6,537 nucleotides of DNA from Methanomicrobiales archaeon (lineage in GTDB: Archaea > Halobacteriota > Methanomicrobia > Methanomicrobiales > Methanoculleaceae), in NCBI GenBank assembly GCA_012511245.1, contig JAAZGM010000166.1:1-6537 (forward strand), in the 5' to 3' direction. The stretch's first letter is position 1, and every line of letters starts with the position of its first letter. Below, piece by piece: positions 1 through 4,958 of this stretch. The notes beneath the pieces were generated by a model that saw only the letters and a program-made list of their open reading frames with translations, was not told where the DNA came from and did no database searches. A program made the translations under genes and the position numbers.

Positions 1-300
1 GATGTCTACGACCACGTCATCCAGGTTGCCGAGGCGGTGGAGATCTACCGTGAGGCGATCACCGGAACCCTCGACGTCTATCTCTCAAGCCAGAGCAATC
101 AGATGAACGAGATCATGAAGATCCTCACCATCATCGCCACCATCTTCATCCCGCTCACCTTCATCGCCGGTCTTTACAGTATGAACTTCGTGTATATGCC
201 CGAATTCGGGCATCCCTGGGGGCATCCGGGGGCGTTCATCTTGATGGCGATCATCGCGGTAGCGATGTTCCTCTACTTCCGGAGGAAGGGGTGGATATGA
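1..300 (+). CDS. corA: CorA-family magnesium/cobalt channel, C-terminal fragment
   Basis: The reading frame is open from base 1, so the gene begins outside the window; 99 residues remain, ending at TGA 298-300. CorA proteins are homopentameric inner-membrane channels that import Mg2+ (also Co2+/Ni2+). The fragment shows the end of the long pore-lining helix, with TM1 at about fragment residues 40-59 containing IPLTFIAGLY. The signature position follows at 60-62, then the periplasm-side loop with MPEF, TM2 at about 77-94, and a basic cytoplasmic tail RRKGWI. This closely resembles the end of Thermotoga CorA as I remember it. The oddity is that the near-universal GMN tripeptide reads S-M-N (codon AGT at 178-180, one base from GGT). 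The rest of the pore end is intact, so this looks like a substituted rather than decayed protein. The family call is firm; the exact ion is not known. Confidence 0.93.
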   Translation, partial: DVYDHVIQVAEAVEIYREAITGTLDVYLSSQSNQMNEIMKILTIIATIFIPLTFIAGLYSMNFVYMPEFGHPWGHPGAFILMAIIAVAMFLYFRRKGWI

Positions 301-304
301 CGAT

Positions 305-327
305 ACCCCTCGCCGCCTTTTTGGGGT
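305..327 (+). terminator. Possible terminator after corA
   Basis: Five bases after the corA stop, ACCCC (305-309) and GGGGT (323-327) can pair, with TTTTT at 318-322 inside the loop. Archaeal transcription often ends at short T runs near a stop codon, so this is a reasonable end point, but the stem is short and the T run is only five long. Confidence 0.3.
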
Positions 328-587
328 GCATCCAAGTTCGCTCCATCATCAGGCGGATGAAAAACCGGTAGTGCCCTACGAAACAACCGGTCATCTGAGA
401 TCCTATCCAGGTGTTCCTGCTTGCATGCGATCAAGGCACGGCTTTTCACCCGGTATCGCCATGACTGCCCTCGCCCCGCAGGAAGGGGGAGGAGCGCTGA
501 AAGCGCGGGTGGGGTTGGGGGCTACACAGCTTGCTACGGGAGGGATCTTCATCGCTACCGGGGCTGAGGATTAAGGATGTGATAGAC

Positions 588-639
588 GACAATATGATGA
601 TACATTAGTAGTATGACGTCATGTTTCGGTTATATTGTC
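588..639. repeat. Inverted repeat enclosing a 10-bp palindrome
   Basis: GACAATAT at 588-595 is matched by its exact reverse complement ATATTGTC at 632-639. Between them lies the perfect palindrome ATGACGTCAT at 613-622. The stretch is AT-rich compared with its flanks. It could be a protein-binding site or a relic of a promoter region, but no gene starts close by on either strand, so its role is unknown. Confidence 0.5.
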
Positions 640-663
640 ATGCGCTCCTGCACCGCCTTACCC

Positions 664-685
664 CGAGGATGCGCTGGAATCCTCG
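664..685. repeat. Seven-bp stem-loop
   Basis: CGAGGAT (664-670) and ATCCTCG (679-685) form a perfect 7-bp stem around an 8-base loop. There is no T run beside it, so a terminator role is not supported. Confidence 0.45.
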
Positions 686-850
686 TCATCTCATGTGGAA
701 GTGCGCAAAAATAAAATTTGAGTGGTAATTAACGGTTTTCACGGCTTCGCACCTCACGAAACGACATTGCGTGAAGATTTCACTGCAATGACCCGCTGCC
801 CAAAAACAGACTTGCCGGCAGAGGGGGTGCGTAATTACGAGAGAAGAATC

Positions 851-875
851 CGCACCCGGGATGTGCCCGGGTGCG
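851..875 (-). terminator. Strong hairpin past the 3' end of the cupin gene
   Basis: CGCACCCGGG (851-860) and CCCGGGTGCG (866-875) pair perfectly over 10 bp around a 5-base loop. The structure sits 47 bases beyond the minus-strand stop of the cupin gene and is followed, in that direction, by a pyrimidine-rich stretch (gattcttctctc). It probably ends or stabilises the adf-cupin transcript. The T tract is interrupted, so it may act as a 3' stability element rather than a true terminator. Confidence 0.55.
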
Positions 876-922
876 AAAACTGCAATATCGGGTAGAATGA
901 GGTGAAGGGTATTCCTCAACCA

Positions 923-1312
923 TCACCCCGGGCAGGGGGAAAATACTGCCAGCAGGGCGATATCCTCTCTCTCAGCAACGACAGCATGGTGGACACCGGG
1001 CGGCGTGGTGAAGGAATCACCAGGGCCAAAGGGGATCTCCTTCCCATCGAGGAGCATCGTTCCGTGGCCGGCAAGGATGATGTTCCACTCCCATTGGCTC
1101 TCATGGAGATGGTCTGGAACCTCATGGCCTCTCCCCACTCTGACAAGGTGGGAAGAGAACACTTCCTTTGTATCCGCCCCCGATGCAAGGTCTGCCAGGA
1201 GGACGCCGGACCACTCGGGGTTTGAGTGCCACACCGAGAGGCTGCGCGCTCCATGTACGAGGGAGAAGATGTTACCATCTTCTATGTACCTGACGATATT
1301 CCGGTCTTCCAT
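923..1312 (-). CDS. Small single-domain cupin protein
   Basis: A 129-residue protein with one conserved cupin beta-barrel. Cupin motif 1 is complete: G62, H68, H70, E75 and G82 have the exact consensus spacing. Motif 2 is also complete: G98, P104, G106 and H109. The four metal ligands H68, H70, E75 and H109 are therefore all present, so a bound divalent metal is likely. There is no signal peptide or membrane segment, so the protein should be cytoplasmic. The N-terminal ~50 residues (with W28 and W34) precede the barrel and may help form a dimer. It lies 43 bases after adf on the same strand, so the two are probably co-transcribed. The ATG has only a weak upstream GGGA. Small cupins include dioxygenases, isomerases and sensor domains; the reaction cannot be told from sequence alone. 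Confidence 0.88.
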   Translation of the reverse strand: MEDRNIVRYIEDGNIFSLVHGARSLSVWHSNPEWSGVLLADLASGADTKEVFSSHLVRVGRGHEVPDHLHESQWEWNIILAGHGTMLLDGKEIPFGPGDSFTTPPGVHHAVVAEREDIALLAVFSPCPG

Positions 1313-1340
1313 CGTTTTCCCGCTGAAAGTGGGGGATGTC

Positions 1341-1354
1341 CCGGGTGAACCCGG
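1341..1354. repeat. Small stem-loop in the adf-cupin gap
   Basis: CCGGG (1341-1345) and CCCGG (1350-1354) pair around a 4-base loop just after the adf stop. It is too short and lacks a T run for a terminator; it could modulate processing between the two genes of the operon. Confidence 0.3.
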
Positions 1355-1355
1355 T

Positions 1356-2348
1356 TCAGTCCCTGACGGCAGGGATAACCTCTTTGAAGATATCTATGCC
1401 GGTGTTCACATCCGGGCTGGAGTTTCCAAGGCAGAAGTGGTTGATGCCCGCCTCTTTGAACCGCTCGATCTCCTTGATCATCTCTTCGGCATTCGTGGCG
1501 CACATGTAGTTCTCCTTGATGGTATCGCAGTGGACGAGGTTCGCGTGGAGCTGAACTTCCTTCGGGTCGTAAACCTTGTACTTGAACATCGAGGGAACAA
1601 GACATCCTGCCCAGAACCGGTTGCCCTCAACCGCTTTCTCGTAGTCGGGGTCGACCGAGTACCAGATGAGCATGGCGTGCTCCATCTTGCTCGGATCTTT
1701 TCCGGCTTCCCTCGCACCTTCCTCAAACTTCGGGATGGTGACGTTCTTGAGGACCGATGGGGCGGCTGCGACGGTCATGAGGTGGTCGCCGTACATGCCG
1801 GCGAGTTTCGCACCCTTGGGCCCGAGGCCGCTGAAGTAGAGCGGAACCTCGTCGTCGGGTTTGGTGTACATGAACGCCTTATCGAGGGTGAAGTACTTAC
1901 CCTTGAATGTGACGGGCTCATCGCTCTCCCAGAGTTTCCGCATCACCTCGATAGCTTCAACGGTCATGTCCTGCCGCTCGGCAACACTTGGCCATACACC
2001 GGTCACGGGCACCTCGTTCATCGCCTCACCGGCACCCACGGCAACACCGACCCGTCCGGGGTACATCTGCCGGAGGGTGGCAAACGTCTGCGCGACGATT
2101 GCAGGGTTGTAGCGTATGATCGGGCAGGTGATGCAGGTCGAGATGAATACCCTCTTGGTTGCCTGGAGCGCTGCACCCATCCAGGCCCAGGCCTGCGCCG
2201 ACTGTGCGTTCTCGTGATACCAGGGATGGAAGTGGTCATCCGCCCAGACCGAGTCGAAACCGACCTTTTCTGCTCTGATTGTCTGTTCGAGCGCATCCAT
2301 AGGGCGATATTGCTCTAAAGATGCAAAATAACCGATTTTTGTTTTCAT
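1356..2348 (-). CDS. adf: F420-dependent secondary alcohol dehydrogenase
   Basis: The protein has 330 residues, the same length as the characterised Methanoculleus Adf. It belongs to the bacterial luciferase-like (LLM) F420-dependent oxidoreductases, cytoplasmic TIM barrels that pass a hydride from substrate to coenzyme F420. Adf oxidises secondary alcohols such as 2-propanol to ketones, giving F420H2 for methanogenesis. Residues known from the family are visible: His39 and Trp43 in DDHFHPW, Cys72-Ile73 (the site of the non-prolyl cis peptide in the Adf structure) in STCITCP, and Glu108 in GAGEAMNE. The start at 2348 is chosen because AGGAGG (2357-2362) lies 8 bases upstream. The same frame is open to 2462, but the added residues are arginine-rich and unlike the family. 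It heads a probable operon with the cupin gene. Close relatives act on glucose-6-phosphate or methylene-H4MPT, but overall similarity points to Adf. Confidence 0.93.
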   Translation of the reverse strand: MKTKIGYFASLEQYRPMDALEQTIRAEKVGFDSVWADDHFHPWYHENAQSAQAWAWMGAALQATKRVFISTCITCPIIRYNPAIVAQTFATLRQMYPGRVGVAVGAGEAMNEVPVTGVWPSVAERQDMTVEAIEVMRKLWESDEPVTFKGKYFTLDKAFMYTKPDDEVPLYFSGLGPKGAKLAGMYGDHLMTVAAAPSVLKNVTIPKFEEGAREAGKDPSKMEHAMLIWYSVDPDYEKAVEGNRFWAGCLVPSMFKYKVYDPKEVQLHANLVHCDTIKENYMCATNAEEMIKEIERFKEAGINHFCLGNSSPDVNTGIDIFKEVIPAVRD

Positions 2349-2356
2349 GACACTGG

Positions 2357-2362
2357 CCTCCT
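2357..2362 (-). promoter_or_regulatory. Shine-Dalgarno site of adf
   Basis: AGGAGG on the minus strand, 8 bases before the ATG at 2348. It is the clearest ribosome binding site in the window and settles the adf start against the longer open frame that begins at 2462. Confidence 0.85.
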
Positions 2363-2532
2363 GACGATCAGCAGAGTCACCTACCCGGGGCAGATCCACC
2401 CAAATCTTGATACGGTCTCGGTCTCTATGAGTACACTGGTATGGTAGCTGAGGCCCACCCACCCAATCTCACTTAGTTGTGGCGGACCCGGCCATCCTAC
2501 CCCGTTTAAGGTTCTCTTCTGGATATGTCAAG

Positions 2533-2551
2533 TGTGGACTGATCGTCCACA
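2533..2551. promoter_or_regulatory. Perfect dyad, candidate operator upstream of adf
   Basis: TGTGGAC (2533-2539) and GTCCACA (2545-2551) form a perfect 7-bp inverted repeat with a 5-base spacer, typical of a dimeric HTH regulator site. It lies about 185 bases before adf and just downstream, on the minus strand, of a TATA-like sequence at 2571-2583, where a repressor could block transcription. The placement is suggestive only. Confidence 0.35.
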
Positions 2552-2570
2552 AAAGAAATAATGGCCGCAG

Positions 2571-2583
2571 CCATAAATATAGA
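2571..2583 (-). promoter_or_regulatory. Candidate archaeal TATA box for adf
   Basis: The minus strand reads tctatatttatgg, resembling an archaeal box A. A start about 25 bases downstream would fall near 2550 and give an adf leader of about 200 bases. No better TATA-like sequence lies between here and the adf start. The same bases are also AT-rich on the plus strand, so direction is uncertain. Confidence 0.3.
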
Positions 2584-2584
2584 T

Positions 2585-2604
2585 ATTGTTTATTGGTTAA
2601 CAAT
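2585..2604. repeat. Short inverted repeat in AT-rich spacer
   Basis: ATTGTT (2585-2590) and AACAAT (2599-2604) are reverse complements separated by 8 bases. It abuts the TATA-like patch at 2571-2583, so it could be a regulator site, but AT-rich six-base repeats arise easily by chance. Confidence 0.25.
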
Positions 2605-2690
2605 GAACCCGGTGGTTGCATTAAATATCGGGCAATGTTGCATTCACTCTCGGATGAAAATCATGGTAACACTCCCGGTTATTGAATAAA

Positions 2691-2715
2691 CTGCGAAATA
2701 GAGTGTTTTTCGCAG
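2691..2715. repeat. Eight-bp stem-loop
   Basis: CTGCGAAA (2691-2698) and TTTCGCAG (2708-2715) pair perfectly around a 9-base loop. TTTTT at 2706-2710 overlaps the right arm rather than following it, so it is not a standard terminator. Its role is unknown. Confidence 0.4.
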
Positions 2716-2786
2716 CAGGCGTTCCTGGGTGTGCGTATGGCCTGACTGGTGCCGGGACGTTGCAATGCTGATCAATGATAGATATG

Positions 2787-2818
2787 TTTTTATATTGCAA
2801 TAATTGGATAACCCAATT
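2787..2818 (+). promoter_or_regulatory. Orphan TATA-like box with overlapping dyad
   Basis: TTTTTATATT at 2787-2796 resembles an archaeal TATA box. Directly after it AATTGG (2802-2807) and CCAATT (2813-2818) form a perfect dyad with a 5-base spacer, covering the place where a transcript would start. This looks like a regulated promoter, but no gene follows on the plus strand; the first structure downstream is the hairpin at 2838-2857. Confidence 0.3.
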
Positions 2819-2837
2819 CAGTTGTTCTCGTTAACTA

Positions 2838-2857
2838 CCCCGTCCAGAAGGACGGGG
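2838..2857. repeat. GC-rich hairpin, possibly an IS200/IS605-type right end
   Basis: CCCCGTCC (2838-2845) and GGACGGGG (2850-2857) pair perfectly over 8 bp around a 4-base loop. Read on the minus strand it is followed by TAGTT, giving GGACGGGGTAGTT. This resembles, from memory, the hairpin found past tnpB in IS200/IS605 and IS1341-type elements. It could equally be a stable small-RNA hairpin or a bidirectional terminator. The pairing is certain, the identity is not. Confidence 0.5.
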
Positions 2858-3060
2858 CCTGTAGCTCTAGAGTATCATCATGCCACATCCAGCCAAACCT
2901 GATTCCCGGAGCGGTCCAGCACCAAAGTGCTGGCTGGCATCAGTGGATGACCCCGGCCCTGCTCTGATTGGAGGGCATACGCCTTACATCCCGGACTGGT
3001 ATCTCCCCAGTGCCTGCTGGAGCATTACCTCCACCCTGTAGACACCTGTTCTCGTGCAAC
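2838..3060 (-). mobile_element. Possible degraded TnpB-type element, 3' end only
   Basis: Upstream of the hairpin at 2838-2857, the minus strand carries short coding-like pieces in different frames. One frame, ending at 2940, reads GTGEIPVRDVRRMPSNQSRA; another, ending at TAG about 10 bases before the hairpin, reads GPLRESGLAGCGMMIL. These loosely resemble the variable C-terminal tail of IS605 OrfB/TnpB proteins (GTG..PE.TPV-like followed by ESG). No zinc finger, no RuvC-like motif and no left end are visible. If real, this is a dead remnant broken by frameshifts. An unrelated decayed gene is equally possible. Confidence 0.22.
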
Positions 3061-3330
3061 TTCAGCCATTTACTCAGGGTTTGAGTGTCCATCCCCGTTT
3101 GAGGTATGCGGAGATCTGCCTGCACAGGTAGTGATTTCAGATCGGAGGAGTAGTGGAGGGGCAATTTGAAGGATGGGGGTTCTTTACCCGGGCACGATGA
3201 ATGAATACGACCAGATGAGGGGATCAGGGAAGGCTCGCATATGCCGTTCCAGGGCAGTAATCCATACATACCTGCCCCCTCAAGCACTGGCAGTCAGTAT
3301 TGCGCGTGCGGCCCCGGACGCCCGGTGGGA

Positions 3331-4734
3331 TCAACTGTCATGAAATGCCCGGGCTGACTGCTTCCTGTGCACGTCGCATGTCTGGGGCGGGGTTTCGGCA
3401 TCCTCCCGGACGGCATCTGATACATCGATCATGAAGGATGCGATCTCCCCGGAGGGCAACTTGAATATGTAATGCCAGACCCAGGGAGAGTCTATCCCTT
3501 TCCTGTACTGGAGGGGCAGCAGAAATTCGGGTTTCTCGGTCTTCAGAACGCGGATGAGGGCGTCGCGAACGTCGGGGTCGGGGAGATCGGGGAAGACCTC
3601 GAAGAGTTTTCTCCCGACCAGATCCTGCTTTTCCATCTGGAGAATCTTCTCGGTTGCATGGTTAACGTCTTTAAAGATATATTCGTCTCCATTGTCGATC
3701 GGTTCGTAGATCAGGACACCGTTGCAGGTATTCTCGAAGAACGACCGGTAACGGGTCTCCTTAAAAACAAGTTCCTTGCAGGCCAACCGTTCCGTTGTGA
3801 TATCTTTAAAGAGTATGGCAAATTCGCTGGGGGCGCCACCGCCGTCCTGGGCGATCGGGGTGAAGACAACATCAAAGTAGGCGATACCCATCCGGTTGAC
3901 CGGGATCTGCTGTTCACGCCTTATTCGGTCGAAGTCGCAGACAAGCTCCGTTTCGGCGACCATCCCCTGCTGGATCAATTGAAGGACGGTACCTTTGTAG
4001 CAGGAGATATCGAATATGTTTCCACTCATCAGTTCCTTGAAGGTCTTCAGGCCGAGGAGTTGCAGAGATGCGCGGTTTGCATTGAGGATGGTGCCGTCGG
4101 CCGTAAAGAGGATTATGCCGCTCGGGACCGTCCTGAAGATCGTCCGGATCTTCTTTTCAGAGTTCTTCAGCGCTGTTTCGGCATTTTTCCACGCCGTGAT
4201 GTCTCGTAAGCTGATCATGATCCCCGGTTTTCCTACATGGGAGACGGTCGGAGCGAACTCAATGAGGTAGATATGGTTCGTGCTATCCTCAATGTGCTGC
4301 ATCTCGGTAAGGTATGTGCCGGGTTGCCGGATCCTCTCGATGTTTCGCCTGATAGCGGGATCCTGGAATATACGGAGGTTTAAGTCAAAGAGAGGAGCGC
4401 CGATGATATTTCTCTCCCCGTGAATACCAAGAGTCCTGATGAAACTTGTGTTTACCATGAGGATATGGAGATCTGCATCCAGGATGACGATCGCGTTTGA
4501 GAGGCGGTCAAAGAGCTCCGAGAGCGGGACCCGCTGTGTTGGAGTATAAAGCTTTGATCTTCCAAAACGCCGCATACTCACATCCCCACTTGATTGAAGC
4601 ACATCGAGGTACTTGGAGATGGAAGCACGGTTCATCCCGAGTTCGCGAGCGATCGCAGAGATGGAGAGACCCTGTGGCGATCGTTCCTCAAGAAGATCGA
4701 TGATCCTGCTGAATTTATCCAGATAATCGGTCAT
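3331..4734 (-). CDS. HTH-PAS-PAS-PAS sensory regulator, no kinase domain
   Basis: A 467-residue soluble protein. Residues about 1-63 form a winged-helix HTH, with ISAIARELGMNRASISKYLD as helix-turn-helix and a basic wing near RRFGRSKLY. Three PAS domains follow: about 72-182 (ending RDIT), 197-313 (ending KDIT) and 328-441 (ending DVSD). Charged helical linkers at 183-196 and 314-327 separate them. There is no histidine kinase, receiver, GGDEF or membrane segment, so it is best read as a one-component sensor binding DNA directly; this layout is, from memory, common in Methanomicrobiales. The ligand is unknown. I chose ATG 4734 (MTDYLDKFSRII) because it begins the HTH helix; a GTG at 4773 would add 13 residues. 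Neither has a clear ribosome binding site. The gene is divergent from purB. The last ~25 residues are low in structure and may reflect an altered 3' end. Confidence 0.85.
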   Translation of the reverse strand: MTDYLDKFSRIIDLLEERSPQGLSISAIARELGMNRASISKYLDVLQSSGDVSMRRFGRSKLYTPTQRVPLSELFDRLSNAIVILDADLHILMVNTSFIRTLGIHGERNIIGAPLFDLNLRIFQDPAIRRNIERIRQPGTYLTEMQHIEDSTNHIYLIEFAPTVSHVGKPGIMISLRDITAWKNAETALKNSEKKIRTIFRTVPSGIILFTADGTILNANRASLQLLGLKTFKELMSGNIFDISCYKGTVLQLIQQGMVAETELVCDFDRIRREQQIPVNRMGIAYFDVVFTPIAQDGGGAPSEFAILFKDITTERLACKELVFKETRYRSFFENTCNGVLIYEPIDNGDEYIFKDVNHATEKILQMEKQDLVGRKLFEVFPDLPDPDVRDALIRVLKTEKPEFLLPLQYRKGIDSPWVWHYIFKLPSGEIASFMIDVSDAVREDAETPPQTCDVHRKQSARAFHDS

Positions 4735-4783
4735 GGATAGTATCTTCCAGATCCCCGGTTCTCTTGAGCACACCCGACAGGGG

Positions 4784-4793
4784 ATCTATACTG
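4784..4793 (-). promoter_or_regulatory. Candidate TATA box of the PAS gene
   Basis: The minus strand reads cagtatagat here, a weak box A match. Transcription about 25 bases downstream would start near 4762 and leave a leader of roughly 28 bases before ATG 4734. Direct repeats GGTAATT at 4793-4799 and 4810-4816 lie immediately upstream and could bind a regulator, possibly the PAS protein itself. Confidence 0.25.
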
Positions 4794-4820
4794 GTAATTG
4801 GATCGGATCGGTAATTTTAC

Positions 4821-4844
4821 CTTTCGGGATCCGAAAGCATCCCG
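4821..4844. promoter_or_regulatory. Two overlapping, mutually exclusive hairpins
   Basis: CTTTCGG (4821-4827) pairs with CCGAAAG (4831-4837) over 7 bp. CGGGAT (4825-4830) pairs with ATCCCG (4839-4844) over 6 bp. The two share bases, so only one can form at a time. They lie in the divergent region, 115 bases before the purB start. As DNA, the first is also a near-palindromic operator candidate for either gene. Confidence 0.4.
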
Positions 4845-4922
4845 TCACCATAAACCCGTCTCTATGCAAGTGGCCCCGGGTTCCTGTTCATTCGGTATGC
4901 CTGTACCATCGCAGGAATCATG

Positions 4923-4934
4923 TGGTTTTTTACA
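4923..4934 (+). promoter_or_regulatory. T-rich element before purB, possible TATA box
   Basis: ggttttttacac lies about 30 bases before ATG 4959, a spacing that would give a leaderless or nearly leaderless purB transcript and would explain the missing Shine-Dalgarno. The match to an archaeal box A is poor. Confidence 0.2.
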
Positions 4935-4958
4935 CGGGAGCACCAATCGTATTCCACT

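Larger units (their letters stand above)
301..922. other. Gene-free spacer between corA and the cupin gene
   Basis: About 620 bases without a believable gene. The short open frames here (for example 326-574 plus, 686-919 minus) have no ribosome binding site, no recognisable protein motif and composition unlike the neighbouring genes. The left part is GC-rich with purine runs (481-520). The part at 575-640 is AT-rich with nested inverted repeats. The right part carries two hairpins (664-685 and 851-875). No tRNA, rRNA, CRISPR or known riboswitch pattern was seen. Confidence 0.6.
2363..3330. other. Long gene-poor spacer between adf and the PAS gene
   Basis: About 970 bases with no gene I can support. 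The part at 2500-2830 is AT-rich and crowded with dyads: 2533-2551, 2585-2604, 2691-2715 and 2802-2818, plus TATA-like patches at 2571-2583 and 2787-2796. The part at 2838-3330 is of mixed composition and holds a hairpin and possible transposon traces. The plus-strand frame 2479-2685 and the minus-strand frame 2940-3287 have no ribosome binding site and no recognised domain. The spacer probably contains the adf promoter with a long leader. Confidence 0.6.

Noticed and set aside
326..574. Plus-strand frame of 82 residues after corA
   Set aside because: No Shine-Dalgarno, no recognised motif and odd composition; treated as spacer.
686..919. Minus-strand frame of 77 residues across the hairpin at 851-875
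   Set aside because: It reads through a strong hairpin that fits better as the 3' end of the cupin transcript, and has no ribosome binding site or motif.
916..1278. Minus-strand frame of 120 residues overlapping the cupin gene
   Set aside because: Same strand as the cupin but another frame; serine/arginine-rich with no motif, while the cupin frame has both consensus motifs.
1005..2318. Long plus-strand open frame of 437 residues
   Set aside because: It is antisense to adf and the cupin gene, both of which have full family motifs. The translation has no recognisable domain, and its openness follows from the GC-biased third codon positions of adf.
2349..2462. N-terminal extension of adf by 38 residues
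   Set aside because: A perfect AGGAGG lies 8 bases before ATG 2348, the resulting 330 residues equal the known Adf length, and the extension does not resemble the family.
2479..2685. Plus-strand frame of 68 residues in the adf-PAS spacer
   Set aside because: No ribosome binding site or family resemblance; it crosses several dyads and TATA-like patches that suit non-coding DNA.
3472..4209. Plus-strand open frame of 245 residues opposite the PAS gene
   Set aside because: Shadow of the PAS gene; no ribosome binding site and no known motif.
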